Origin: Solibacillus sp. FSL R7-0668
GTDB taxonomy: Bacteria > Bacillota > Bacilli > Bacillales_A > Planococcaceae
Reading direction: 5' to 3'
NCBI RefSeq assembly: GCF_038006205.1
Contig: NZ_JBBOUU010000001.1
Coordinates: 2,172,001-2,236,000 of the forward strand
Length of the DNA stretch: 64,000 nucleotides
Made by a program: the position numbers and the translations under genes. This document shows positions 43,752-52,733 of this stretch, one piece after another. The number at the start of each line of letters is the position of its first letter. The stretch's first letter is position 1. The notes under the pieces are model-generated. The model saw only the letters and a list, made by a program, of their open reading frames with translations. It searched no databases and was not told the origin of the DNA.

Positions 43752-44726
43752 ATGGAATTTCAAGAGCTACAGCCATTTATCGAAAAAACATGGAATATTA
43801 CCATACAAGACGTGACAACGATTCGTAATGCAGACAAGCATATTTTTGAAATCAACACGTCCGCGCAATCGTATATTTTAAAAGGGGAAAAGCAAATAGT
43901 GCAGGAAGTCGAAGCCTATTGTCAGTTTGCCAATGCTCTTCAAAATGCACTTCCAGTTTCCGCTTATTTGCCAACAACCAATTTAAACTTCGCGGCACAA
44001 AAGAATGATTTTGTTTATACGCTTGAGCAAAAAGGCATGGGGGAAGAAATTCAGCAGCTAAACGATGCACAAATCGAAGCAATGGGCGCGCTGCTTGGTA
44101 AATTGCATGCCTATTCATTAAAACATCAATTAGCCTTACAAAAAGCAACATCCTGGTCGATGTTTGGCGGCAATGCAACAATGGCAATTGGCGACTATGA
44201 TGAAAATGAATTAAGCTTTCTCGATTTTAAAAAAGCATTTCAGCATGACGAAGCCTTTCCAGCCATTGAACAATTGTATAATGCACATCGAAGCTTATTA
44301 AAGCAGCATTGGGCTACTTTACCAAAGGCCGCAACACAAGGTGACTTTTGCTATTACAATATGCTATTTGAAAATAATAATATTAGCGCCATTTTTGATT
44401 TCAATCTAGCCGGTGATGAGGTTTTAGTAAATGAATGTATCGCGGCAGCCATTTATTGTTGCTGGCATACGGCGTACCAAGGGAAGCTTTGCGCAGAGGA
44501 AAGATATCAATTATTCATAAATGCCTATCAGCAATTCCGGCCATGGACTTCGTTAGAATTTGACCTTGCCTCACCCCTTTTTGCCATCATCCGCGCCTTT
44601 CGCTACGACCGTGTTGAACAAGGCATTGCCAACAGCGCACAGCATGAACAATTTTTACAACAAACGAAGGGGATTTTAGACACCGACCATTCAAAACTAA
44701 TCATGAGCATGGAGGACTATAAATGA
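43752..44726 (+). CDS. APH-fold phosphotransferase-like protein
   Basis: About 324 residues of the choline/aminoglycoside kinase fold. The N-lobe has YILKGEKQIVQEVEAYCQFA. The C-lobe has a variant catalytic loop TQGDFCYYNMLF (about 199-210), where the usual H-G-D is Q-G-D, and the metal motif IFDFNLAG (about 220-227). It may phosphorylate a small alcohol or amine; the substrate is unknown. The start is ATG 43752 with AGGGAG upstream. The lipoprotein gene begins within its last codons (ATGA). Confidence 0.75.
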   Translation: MEFQELQPFIEKTWNITIQDVTTIRNADKHIFEINTSAQSYILKGEKQIVQEVEAYCQFANALQNALPVSAYLPTTNLNFAAQKNDFVYTLEQKGMGEEIQQLNDAQIEAMGALLGKLHAYSLKHQLALQKATSWSMFGGNATMAIGDYDENELSFLDFKKAFQHDEAFPAIEQLYNAHRSLLKQHWATLPKAATQGDFCYYNMLFENNNISAIFDFNLAGDEVLVNECIAAAIYCCWHTAYQGKLCAEERYQLFINAYQQFRPWTSLEFDLASPLFAIIRAFRYDRVEQGIANSAQHEQFLQQTKGILDTDHSKLIMSMEDYK

Positions 44727-45121
44727 AGTCATTTTTTTCGGTTATTCTTTTGATTGGGTTTTTCCTCCTTTCCGGCTGTTCTGACGCCAAGACACAAACG
44801 CTCGAAATGTTTTTTAACGACGCGGACATTCAAACGATTGACAAAGTCATCCTTGTCGATGGATCTACAGGCTATTCAAAAACAATGACTGATTCGGAGC
44901 AAATTGATGAGTTTATCGCTTTGATTAAGGACATCCTTTATACGCCACAGAAAAACCAAGAAGAACGCTCTGGCTGGAGATATGGTATTAAGGTTGTGGA
45001 TGGGGAGAAAGAATTTGGTTTTTCATTAATGCAAATTGGTGAAACATATTATGATTCGGAGCCAGATATTCACCCGATTGTGGATGCCTATTATCAAAAT
45101 TTAGACATTGAAGAAAAATAA
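44723..45121 (+). CDS. Lipoprotein, unknown function
   Basis: 132 residues with a signal peptide and lipobox LSGC (Cys 19). The mature part is a compact domain (KVILVDGSTGYSKTMTDSEQ near 39-58). It overlaps the APH-like gene by four bases and is likely translated from the same message. Confidence 0.65.
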   Translation: MKSFFSVILLIGFFLLSGCSDAKTQTLEMFFNDADIQTIDKVILVDGSTGYSKTMTDSEQIDEFIALIKDILYTPQKNQEERSGWRYGIKVVDGEKEFGFSLMQIGETYYDSEPDIHPIVDAYYQNLDIEEK

Positions 45122-45151
45122 TTAGGCTCGTTTTGCCTATTGCTTTATTAC

Positions 45152-45188
45152 AAAAAGACAATTCCCACTTGATTGGCATTGTCTTTTT
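45152..45188 (+). terminator. Terminator of the APH-lipoprotein unit
   Basis: AAAAAGACAAT and ATTGTCTTTTT pair perfectly around a 15-base loop. Confidence 0.82.
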
Positions 45189-45226
45189 CCCCTTTGGTAA
45201 TCCGCTAAAAATTATTCTTCCCCCTC

Positions 45227-45259
45227 GTTCATCCTCCGTTCATATTCGTTTTTTATACT
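45227..45259 (+). promoter_or_regulatory. HssR-type direct repeat and -10 box of hrtBA
   Basis: GTTCATCCT (45227-45235), two bases, then GTTCATATT (45238-45246): an 11-bp-period direct repeat. It matches the known HssR recognition pattern GTTCATATT-N2-GTTCATATT. TATACT at 45254-45259 serves as -10, so the repeat occupies the -35 side, as expected for activation. Confidence 0.85.
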
Positions 45260-45289
45260 AAGTACATCAAGTCAACGGAGGTTTTAGAT

Positions 45290-46318
45290 ATGAATTTAGC
45301 TTTTAAAGAAATGAAAAAAAATAAGAGTAAATTTTTGATTTTTGGCGCTATCGTTTTTTTAATTAGTGCCCTTACTTTTATGATTGCCGGATTGGCGAAC
45401 GGGCTTTCGCAGGACAATGCCGCCCTTATTAAGGAAATGCCAGATGGACATTTTTATATGGCAACGGATGCCGAGGATAATTATGCATTATCCACCATTT
45501 CACCCGAGCAGCAAGACAGCATTTTAAATAAGTATGAAGATGCAACAGCCCTGTCGATTCAAATGGGGATTTTCTTTAATGAAGAGGGTAAACAGCAAAG
45601 TGTGGCCTTTGCAACAACAAGTGATTCCGAGCAATTTCCACAAGTCAACAAAGGCGAAATTATTGTCGATCAATCGTTACAAGAAGATGGCTATGAAATT
45701 GGTGATATTTTAACAAATAATCAATATAGCGGGCAGTGGAAAATTGTTGGCTTTTCAGAGCAAACGAAATTCAACCATGCGGCGGTAGCCTTTATTCATC
45801 CAGATAATTTTGCCGAAATGTATCGCACATTCGATAAGCAATTAATGTATATGCCGGGGGATGCAGCGGCAATTGATGGACTGACTGCCTACTCGAACAA
45901 GGATTTTTTAAATACGATTCCAAGTTATTCAGCAGAGCAATTAAGCTTAAATTTAATTATTTGGTTTTTAGTCGTTATTAGCGGTTTACTGTTTGCGATT
46001 TTCTTCTATATGATGAACATTCAAAAAACAGGCCTATTCGGTATTTTAAAAGCAATCGGTGTTAAAACAAAAACGTTATTCGTCATGATGTGGGTACAAA
46101 TGCTATTCATTACAGCTTTGGCACTCCTACTATCAATGGGCTTAAGTCAGCTCATTCAACAAATTGCGCCAGCAGGTATGCCGTTCCATTTAACACTTGA
46201 TACGACATTGCTATTTGCGGTAATTTTCTTAGTAATCGGCTTTATTGGTGCAACACTATCAGGCTTACAAATTAAAAAAATTCAGCCACTTCAGGCCATT
46301 CAGCAAGGAGAGATGTAA
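45290..46318 (+). CDS. hrtB: Heme efflux ABC transporter permease
   Basis: 342 residues in the FtsX/MacB permease layout: one N-terminal helix (about 17-38), a large extracellular domain and three C-terminal helices. The C-terminal FFYMMNIQKTGLFGILKAIG at about 238-257 and GLANGL near 41 closely match staphylococcal HrtB. With HrtA it removes toxic heme from the membrane. It starts at ATG 45290 after GGAGG, directly downstream of an HssR-type box. The ATPase gene starts two bases after its stop. Confidence 0.87.
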   Translation: MNLAFKEMKKNKSKFLIFGAIVFLISALTFMIAGLANGLSQDNAALIKEMPDGHFYMATDAEDNYALSTISPEQQDSILNKYEDATALSIQMGIFFNEEGKQQSVAFATTSDSEQFPQVNKGEIIVDQSLQEDGYEIGDILTNNQYSGQWKIVGFSEQTKFNHAAVAFIHPDNFAEMYRTFDKQLMYMPGDAAAIDGLTAYSNKDFLNTIPSYSAEQLSLNLIIWFLVVISGLLFAIFFYMMNIQKTGLFGILKAIGVKTKTLFVMMWVQMLFITALALLLSMGLSQLIQQIAPAGMPFHLTLDTTLLFAVIFLVIGFIGATLSGLQIKKIQPLQAIQQGEM

Positions 46319-46319
46319 G

Positions 46320-47000
46320 ATGGAAATGTTTAAATTACAGCAAATCAAAAAAACCTTCTCCTTTGGGGATCAGGAAGAAGTCATTTTAAAAAATGTTGAT
46401 TTAACCTTAAATAAAGGGGAATTAACGGCTTTAGTTGGTGCATCAGGCTCTGGGAAAAGTACATTATTAACCATTGCGGCCGGCTTACAGGATGCAACAG
46501 ACGGACAAATTTTCTTTAATAATCAAGACTTAGCTAAATTATCCGCCGAGCAAATGCGTGCCATTCGTGCCAAAAAATTCGGCTTTGTGTTCCAGTTTTC
46601 ACATCTTGTCCCCTTTTTAACAGTGGAAGAACAGCTGACATTAATGCTAGATGTGGCTGAAAAAAAGGTCAATAAAGCTGAGGTTACGCGTGTCTTACAG
46701 CTTGTCGATATGGAACATCGCAGAAATGCCTACCCCTCTTCCCTATCCGGCGGTGAAAAGCAGCGTGTTGCCATTGCCCGCGCCATCATTCATCAGCCTG
46801 AAATTATTTTTGCTGATGAACCGACAGCGAGCCTGGATTCGAAGCGCACAGAGGAAATTATGGCGCTATTAAAAAATTTAACAAAAGAGCTCAATTTAAC
46901 AACTTTACTTGTCACACATGACCAAGAAGTGCTACATTTTGTAGATAATATCGTAACGATGCAAGACGGAGAAATAATTCAAGCTCCAGTCAAGGCGTAA
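46320..47000 (+). CDS. hrtA: Heme efflux ABC transporter ATP-binding protein
   Basis: About 226 residues with Walker A GASGSGKST (about 39-47), the HrtA-like Q-loop segment FQFSHLVPFL (about 90-99), signature LSGGEKQRVAIARA and Walker B FADEPTASLD. These match HrtA of the heme-regulated transporter. The start is ATG 46320, two bases after the permease stop, with AAGGAG upstream. An ATG in another context at 46245 lies inside hrtB and is not used. Confidence 0.88.
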   Translation: MEMFKLQQIKKTFSFGDQEEVILKNVDLTLNKGELTALVGASGSGKSTLLTIAAGLQDATDGQIFFNNQDLAKLSAEQMRAIRAKKFGFVFQFSHLVPFLTVEEQLTLMLDVAEKKVNKAEVTRVLQLVDMEHRRNAYPSSLSGGEKQRVAIARAIIHQPEIIFADEPTASLDSKRTEEIMALLKNLTKELNLTTLLVTHDQEVLHFVDNIVTMQDGEIIQAPVKA

Positions 47001-47036
47001 CGATGTCAAATTTTATACGATGAGGTGTTTTTATAA

Positions 47037-47711
47037 ATGACAACTCTCCTAATAGTAGATGACGACCCAAAAGTTCGGGAAGTCATCTCCATTTATTTTT
47101 CACAAATTGGCTATACCATTGTTCAGGCTCAGCACGGCGTTGAAGCGCTCGAAAAATTAAAAGCGGGACAAATTGATGTAGCAATCGTTGATGTGATGAT
47201 GCCCTATTTAAATGGTATTGACGTTGTAAAGGAAATTCGACGACGGTATAATTTGCCGGTGATTTTACTAACGGCAAAAGGACAAATTGAGGATAAAGAA
47301 CAAGGCTACCGTGCTGGAACAGATGATTATGTCGTGAAGCCGGTCGATCCAAAAGAGCTGCAATTTCGTGTGGAGACATTATTGCGGCGCTATGACACGA
47401 CCCCTACAGAGAGTTTGCAAATGGGGCCACTGACGATTCATCCAAAGCGCTATGAAATTCAAATTGGCGAGCAAACATTACTATTTCCATTGAAGGAATT
47501 CGAGCTATTAAGCTTTCTTGTGGCAAATCAAGGGCAGGTTTTAACGCGTGAGCAAATTATTGAGGAAGTTTGGGATCTGGATTTTGCGGGAGATGAACGT
47601 ACGGTGGATGTGCATATTAAACGTTTACGCGCGCGACTGTCCCAATTAGCACCGGAGCTTCATATTAAAACTGTTCGCGGTGTTGGTTATTCCATTGAGG
47701 TAAGCAAATGA
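47037..47711 (+). CDS. hssR: Heme response regulator
   Basis: 224 residues: a receiver domain with VDDDPKVREV, phospho-acceptor in VAIVDVMMP (Asp about 52) and K in VVKPVDP. An OmpR-type winged helix follows (about 125-222), with DERTVDVHIKRLRARL and VRGVGYSIEV. It is encoded directly after hrtBA and before the kinase, and the cluster has the HssR-type direct repeat. It should activate hrtBA when heme accumulates. Confidence 0.88.
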   Translation: MTTLLIVDDDPKVREVISIYFSQIGYTIVQAQHGVEALEKLKAGQIDVAIVDVMMPYLNGIDVVKEIRRRYNLPVILLTAKGQIEDKEQGYRAGTDDYVVKPVDPKELQFRVETLLRRYDTTPTESLQMGPLTIHPKRYEIQIGEQTLLFPLKEFELLSFLVANQGQVLTREQIIEEVWDLDFAGDERTVDVHIKRLRARLSQLAPELHIKTVRGVGYSIEVSK

Positions 47712-49087
47712 AAACATTGTATACGAAATTCGTCGTCACAACGATTGCTATAATAATTTTTAGTAGTTTAACGGCTTTTTTCCTTTCGAATTTATATTAT
47801 CAATCTTCATTAAAGCCTCAAAACGATGCAAAAACAACCGGCCTTGCTGTGGAAATGGTGCAATATATCGAAGCACATCCAGAGCTCCCCTTACAAGATT
47901 ACTTACAGCATAGTGCGGCGACTGGCTATCACATTATACTAATTGATAGCCAGTTTAACACTTCTATGTACGGGGAGCCTTTTCGTGACACGTCGCTTGA
48001 CCAAACAACCTTGGAAATGGTGCTGAATGGGAACATCTATCACGGTATCGCAGAGTTTCCACATCAAACATTTGTCACAGGCTTTTTTGCCAATGAGGTG
48101 AAAAATTCGATTGGCGTACCTTTACAATATGGGAATGAAACCTATGCCTTCTTCTTAAGACCGAATATTAAGCTTGCCTTTAACGAAATGCATTATCTAT
48201 TTGCTGCGCTCATCATCTTTACGATTTTGCTAAGTATTATTCTCGTATTATTGAGTACGAAATTCATCGTAAAGCCAATTAAAAAATTGAAAGCAGCTAC
48301 ATCTTCCATCGCCAACGGGAATTATAATATTCAATTAGCTACTCGCAAAGATGAGTTTGGCCAGCTGTCGGAAAGCTTTATGCATATGGCCAATAAGCTG
48401 TCTTATGTAGATGAACAGCGCAAGGAATTCATCTCGAATATTTCGCATGATATTCAGTCCCCTTTATCGAATATTAAAGGCTTTATGACATTAATCGAAA
48501 AAGAATATCATCTTGATACACCTTATACAGCTTCGATTCATGCGGAGATTGATCGACTTTCAACGCTAACAAATCAATTATTACAGCTGACGACATTGGA
48601 TCAACAGGAACGTAGCGCCACATTCAAAAGCTATTCATTGGACGAGCAGCTCCAAAAGCTCATTCACCAATACCAATGGCAATTTCAGCAAAAGGAGCTT
48701 ATGGCTAGTTATTCCCTACCCGCAACAATGATTTACGGCGATAGTGAATTATTAAATATGGTGTGGGATAACTTACTGTCCAATGCCATTAAATATACCA
48801 ACGAATTTGGTATGATTAGCATTCAAATACAGCAAAATTCAGATAGTATTTCAGTCATTTTCCGTGATAGCGGCATTGGGATTCCCGAACAGGAGAAGCA
48901 GCGCATTTTCGATCGCTTTTACCGCGTCGATTCTGCCAGAACACGCACAATCGAAGGGACAGGCCTAGGCTTAGCGATCGTCCAACAAATCGTTCAACTG
49001 CATAATGGCACCATTGATGTAGAAAGTACACTCGGTGAAGGGACAATAATTACAGTGACGATTCCGCAGCATGACACGAATGACTAG
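47708..49087 (+). CDS. hssS: Heme sensor histidine kinase
   Basis: 459 residues: membrane helices at about 9-29 and 165-187 flank an extracellular domain. That domain has YGEPFRDTSL, IYHGIAEF and FVTGFFANEVKNSIGVPL, all close to HssS. HAMP, the DHp box SNISHDIQSPLSNI and the ATPase boxes (DNLLSNAIKYTN, DSGIGI, GTGLGLAI) follow. It overlaps the hssR stop by four bases (ATGA). A second, broken copy lies at 51367-52733. Confidence 0.88.
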   Translation: MKTLYTKFVVTTIAIIIFSSLTAFFLSNLYYQSSLKPQNDAKTTGLAVEMVQYIEAHPELPLQDYLQHSAATGYHIILIDSQFNTSMYGEPFRDTSLDQTTLEMVLNGNIYHGIAEFPHQTFVTGFFANEVKNSIGVPLQYGNETYAFFLRPNIKLAFNEMHYLFAALIIFTILLSIILVLLSTKFIVKPIKKLKAATSSIANGNYNIQLATRKDEFGQLSESFMHMANKLSYVDEQRKEFISNISHDIQSPLSNIKGFMTLIEKEYHLDTPYTASIHAEIDRLSTLTNQLLQLTTLDQQERSATFKSYSLDEQLQKLIHQYQWQFQQKELMASYSLPATMIYGDSELLNMVWDNLLSNAIKYTNEFGMISIQIQQNSDSISVIFRDSGIGIPEQEKQRIFDRFYRVDSARTRTIEGTGLGLAIVQQIVQLHNGTIDVESTLGEGTIITVTIPQHDTND

Positions 49088-49101
49088 TTGTAAAATTATG
49101 T

Positions 49102-49130
49102 TTGAATTTCACCTCATAACATGCCATAAT
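49102..49130 (+). promoter_or_regulatory. SigA-type promoter of the ABC-F leader
   Basis: TTGAAT at 49102-49107, a 17-base spacer, and CATAAT at 49125-49130. Transcription would begin near 49137, just upstream of the leader peptide. Confidence 0.65.
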
Positions 49131-49136
49131 AGCATT

Positions 49137-49324
49137 ATCTAATTTGAAGGGACGATGAATGGCCAATGAATTTATAATTCTATTTTACACGTAAAATGTA
49201 TACGCATTTTCACTTAAAATAGGATTAGTCTGCCCATTTATACTACCTTGATAATGCCGTTTTTTCGGCTTATTTACGTATACCTACTAATCCTTCTGAT
49301 GATTCAGGAGGATTTTTTTATTTG
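49137..49324 (+). promoter_or_regulatory. Ribosome-mediated transcription attenuator of the ABC-F gene
   Basis: Four pairing segments are visible. Segment 1, AATTCTATTTTA (49176-49187, inside the leader peptide), pairs over 12 bp with segment 2, TAAAATAGGATT (49215-49226). Segment 2, AGGATTAGT (49221-49229), can instead pair with segment 3, ACTAATCCT (49286-49294), helped by GTATACG (49198-49204) with CGTATAC (49277-49283). Segment 3 otherwise forms a terminator, AATCCTTCTG with CAGGAGGATT (49289-49314), followed by T5. Stalling on the leader would cover segment 1, free segment 2 and prevent termination. Confidence 0.8.
49159..49194 (+). CDS. Leader peptide MANEFIILFYT of the ABC-F attenuator
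   Basis: An 11-codon frame with GAAGGG eight to ten bases upstream, ending in TAA at 49192. Its 3' half overlaps pairing segment 1 of the attenuator. A four-codon frame (49155-49169) overlaps it in another phase and is an alternative. Translation by a drug-stalled ribosome is the expected trigger. Confidence 0.65.
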   Translation: MANEFIILFYT

Positions 49325-49368
49325 AATAATGCGTATACTTTCAAATTTAATCTTTGGAGGTATGCTGA

Positions 49369-50823
49369 ATGCCAATAGAAATGAAACATGTAACGTTTAG
49401 CTATGACACATTAGATCAAGCACTTTTTTATGATGTAAATCTGACATTTGATACGAAATGGAAATTAGGGCTGATTGGGCGCAATGGTCGTGGGAAAACG
49501 ACGCTACTACAATTATTGATGAACAAGCGCCCATTTAGTGGAGAAATTTTTAGCGACGAGGAATTTGTTTATTTCCCACAAACGATTCACGATCCGACAA
49601 ACATTACCTATTATGCAATTGATGAAGTGACGCCAGTGGAATTGTGGCAATTGGAGCGTGAATGTCAGCTGCTTGGACTAGGTAAAGAGCTGTTATGGCA
49701 GCCGTTTGAGCAGCTTTCAGGTGGTGAGCAAACGAAAGTATTACTTGCCGCGCTGTTTTGCGATGATAGCCGATTCCCCCTACTTGACGAACCAACGAAT
49801 CATCTTGATATGAAAGCCCGTACTACTGTTGCGAATTATTTAAAAAGGAAAAAGGGCTTTATCGTTGTTAGCCATGACCGCGCGTTTGTTGATGAAGTAG
49901 TAGATCATCTGTTAGTTATTGAAAAGAGCGACTTGAAGCTCTATAAAGGCGATTTCACAACCTATGAGCAGCAAAAGAAACTACAAGATGAATTCGAAAT
50001 GGAGCATAATCGTTCGTTAAAATCAGAAATCGACCGCCTACAAAAAACGGCGCGAGAAAAAGCCGATTGGGCGAATCAACGTGAAAAACCTTCTGGAAAC
50101 GACCCATTTGGTAACGCCATCGCCAAACGCATGAATAAACGGGCTAAAGCCATCGAAAAGCGCACAACTGAAAAAGTGGAAGAAAAAACAAAGCTACTAA
50201 AAAATATCGAAACGGTCAGCGATTTAACGATCAACTGCCAGTTCAGCCACCGTAACCCAGTGCTGCGTGTAAGGAATTTTACATTAAGCTATGACGGTAT
50301 TCCCCTTTTCAAACCACTCACGTTTGAAGTTCTACAAGGTGAGCAAGTGGCGATTGTTGGACCTAATGGTAGTGGCAAAACGTCGCTATTATCGTATTTG
50401 CAAGGAACATTTACCGGCGAAGTACATGGTGAAGTTACGATGCCTCAAGGACTGACACAAAGCGCAATTCGCCAGCAGCATCAAGACAATGTTGGGGTGC
50501 TGAAGGATTTCGCGGATACACAAAGCATTGATTACACATTATTTTTAAATAACTTACGCATTTTAGGTTTTGGTCGTGATGTATTTAATGTTGCCATTGA
50601 GCAGATGAGTAATGGCCAGCAGAAAAAGGTTGAATTCTCAAAATCACTTGGCTTGCCTGCCGAACTGTATATCTGGGATGAGCCGCTGAACTACTTAGAT
50701 GTCTTTAATCAGCAGCAAATCGAGGCCATGCTTACACGTTTTAAGCCAACACTGCTATTCGTTGAGCATGATTATTCCTTTGTAAAGTCTGTTGCGACGA
50801 AGATTATCACACTAGAAAATTAA
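49369..50823 (+). CDS. ABC-F ribosomal protection protein (Lsa/VmlR-like)
   Basis: 484 residues with two ATPase domains and no membrane segment. Domain 1 has GRNGRGKTT (about 36-44), LSGGEQTK and LLDEPTNHLD. A charged helical linker (about 200-285, QREKPSGNDPFGNAIAKRMN) follows, the interdomain arm that reaches the ribosome. Domain 2 has GPNGSGKTS, a degenerate MSNGQQKK signature and IWDEPLNYLD. This pattern fits the Lsa/Vga/VmlR group, which displaces lincosamides, pleuromutilins and streptogramin A from the ribosome. It starts at ATG 49369 after GGAGG. The attenuator upstream supports drug-inducible expression. Confidence 0.85.
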   Translation: MPIEMKHVTFSYDTLDQALFYDVNLTFDTKWKLGLIGRNGRGKTTLLQLLMNKRPFSGEIFSDEEFVYFPQTIHDPTNITYYAIDEVTPVELWQLERECQLLGLGKELLWQPFEQLSGGEQTKVLLAALFCDDSRFPLLDEPTNHLDMKARTTVANYLKRKKGFIVVSHDRAFVDEVVDHLLVIEKSDLKLYKGDFTTYEQQKKLQDEFEMEHNRSLKSEIDRLQKTAREKADWANQREKPSGNDPFGNAIAKRMNKRAKAIEKRTTEKVEEKTKLLKNIETVSDLTINCQFSHRNPVLRVRNFTLSYDGIPLFKPLTFEVLQGEQVAIVGPNGSGKTSLLSYLQGTFTGEVHGEVTMPQGLTQSAIRQQHQDNVGVLKDFADTQSIDYTLFLNNLRILGFGRDVFNVAIEQMSNGQQKKVEFSKSLGLPAELYIWDEPLNYLDVFNQQQIEAMLTRFKPTLLFVEHDYSFVKSVATKIITLEN

Positions 50824-50847
50824 ATTTCAAAAACTATATACCCATAC

Positions 50848-50882
50848 TAAAAGCCTACTTATTTTTCGCAAGTAGGCTTTTA
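50848..50882. terminator. Bidirectional terminator
   Basis: TAAAAGCCTACTT and AAGTAGGCTTTTA form a 13-bp stem between convergent genes ending at 50823 and 50888. Confidence 0.88.
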
Positions 50883-50887
50883 GGCGT

Positions 50888-51289
50888 TTATTTGTCCTCC
50901 ACTGCCTTCAGTGTAAAGGTAATCCAAATAAAAATAACATAGCTAATTAATAAAATCGAACCGCCAACGATGAAGAAAATCATTGTGAATGTTTCGTTGA
51001 AGTTAAATGGATTGACATTGTAAAACAGCATGCCGACCGTTAAGCCAATTGTTCCTAGCACTGCTGTCCAACCATGCAAATGCACTAATTTTTTTGATTT
51101 CACAGTAAATGTTCGATAAAACAATGCCCAAACAGCAAGTGATAGCCAGCCGACAACAAGGATATGTGCGTGTACAGGGCGCAATGCATAGTTCCCACTG
51201 CCTGACATATCTGAACCAATGACCGCACCAATTAATCCAAAAATTGCGGCTAAACGAATGTAATGAATACTCCACTTTTTCTCTACCAT
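50888..51289 (-). CDS. Small heme-copper-oxidase subunit I-like membrane protein
   Basis: About 133 residues with four membrane segments. The motif RPVHAHILVVGWLSLAVWAL (about 38-57) resembles the H-x-H heme-ligand helix of cytochrome oxidase/NorB subunit I, but the protein is far shorter than a catalytic subunit. It may bind heme or be a regulatory relative. The start is ATG 51289 with GGAGGG upstream. Immediately upstream are a direct repeat like the HssR box and a broken hssRS pair, suggesting heme-linked control. Confidence 0.65.
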   Translation of the reverse strand: MVEKKWSIHYIRLAAIFGLIGAVIGSDMSGSGNYALRPVHAHILVVGWLSLAVWALFYRTFTVKSKKLVHLHGWTAVLGTIGLTVGMLFYNVNPFNFNETFTMIFFIVGGSILLISYVIFIWITFTLKAVEDK

Positions 51290-51321
51290 ATAAATACCCT
51301 CCATAAAATTGATTTATAGAA

Positions 51322-51354
51322 AGTATAGAATGCGTATCTGAACTCAATCTGAAC
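51322..51354 (-). promoter_or_regulatory. HssR2-type direct repeat and -10 box
   Basis: On the minus strand GTTCAGATT, two bases, then GTTCAGATA (51354-51335): the same 11-bp period as the HssR box upstream of hrtB, with a different core (GTTCAGAT against GTTCATAT). TATACT follows at 51327-51322. It lies between the end of the second kinase gene and the oxidase-like gene. Confidence 0.7.
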
Positions 51355-51366
51355 AAGCAGGAATTT

Positions 51367-52733
51367 TCAATAAATCGGAAATGTTAATGTAAATTTCGTA
51401 CCCACGCCCTTTTCACTTTGCACAGCAATTGTTCCATCATGCATATCCACCACCTGCTTCACGATAACAAGCCCTAAACCCGTGCCCGTTGTCGATCTTG
51501 CTTCATCCCCCCGGTAAAATGGCTCAAAAATCCGCGTGATCTGTTCCTCACTAATACCTTGCCCCTCATCTTGAATGACGAGCTCGATTTCTTTGTCACA
51601 CACTTTTCCTATCACATTAATTTCCGTGTTTGCCTCGCTATATTTCACCGCATTACTTAGTAAATTGTCGATGGCATGGACGATAAATGGCTCACTGCCG
51701 TACATTTCTAGTGACTCAAGGTCCAGCCAGACAGAAATATTTTTTCGCTGAAGCAAAAACTGTTGCTCACTCACAATCTGTTTGACAATGGCGTCAAGCA
51801 GGAGCTTTTCTTTTTGCTCTGCTAGCTTTGTTGCACTTTGCCATAATAAGAGCTGCTTCGTTAAATGCGATAGCCGCTCACTTTCTCGCTCAATAATTTC
51901 CCCATAGTGCTTCGTGCGCGCAGCATCTGCATTTTGCTGCTGAATAAGTGACGCGTAGCCACTAATACTTTGCAGTGGCGTTTGAAAATCATGCGACACA
52001 TTGCGAATAAACTCTTTACGAATTTCCCGCTGCTTTTTTAATTCCTTCGTCATTAAGTTAAAATTCGTCGCGAGCTGGCCGATTTCATCTGCACGATCTA
52101 TATCAATATGCGCATCAAAATTTTCTGAGGCGACTAATTTTGTTGCTTTTGATAGGCGCTGAATCGGTTTGACTAAGTACCACGCCGCTAAAATCATTGC
52201 AATAATACTTACAGCTGGAATAAAAATGAAAAATCCGCCAATAATAAAGTGCATTTCACTAAATAAGAGCTTAATATCTAAACGCATAAACAAGGCATAT
52301 TTTTGCCCTTCATATTCAAATGGCAGCCCAACTGTATTTTTCAAATCATTTGAAAAATAGCCTGTAATGAAGAGCTGCTGTGGGTATTCCCAACTCCGTG
52401 ATATATTTCGCCAGCTAAAACGCGGTCGATTTCAGCTGTTGCTAACTCCTTTAATCGGTATTCCTCCCCATAAAAGGCACGATTTCCAACTTCATCTGCT
52501 AAATAAATTTGATAGCCAATTTGACCAAGCTGCGTTAAATACGCGTCTAGCGAGTCTGGCGTGTGCGTTTCAATGTATGTTGTAATATCAGTTGCAATCT
52601 GGACGTAATTGGCATCGTTTTTTTCCTTCATCACCTGGTGGTAAAATGCGTTCGTTATTAAAAAACTAAACATGGCGCTAATGACAAAGGTCGCCAGTGT
52701 AAAGATAATAAATTTACTGTAGAGTGTTTTCAT
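51367..52733 (-). pseudogene. Second HssS-like sensor kinase, frameshifted
   Basis: The first frame begins MKTLYSKFIIFTLATFVISA at ATG 52733 and covers the first helix and half of the sensor domain, to GEIYHGV. It then runs out of frame near 52400. A second frame resumes PQQLFITGYFSNDLKNTVGL and covers the second helix, HAMP, DHp (NVSHDFQTPLQS), and ATPase boxes (DEGQGI, GTGLGLVIV) to 51367. One missing base near 52405 explains the break. All domains are otherwise intact. The sensor domain is clearly HssS-like (FYGEEYRL, YHG). Confidence 0.8.

Noticed and set aside
45227-45246. Reading the GTTCAT repeat as a -35 box alone
   Set aside because: The 11-bp direct repeat matches the HssR pattern and the adjacent genes are hrtBA-hssRS, which explains it better.
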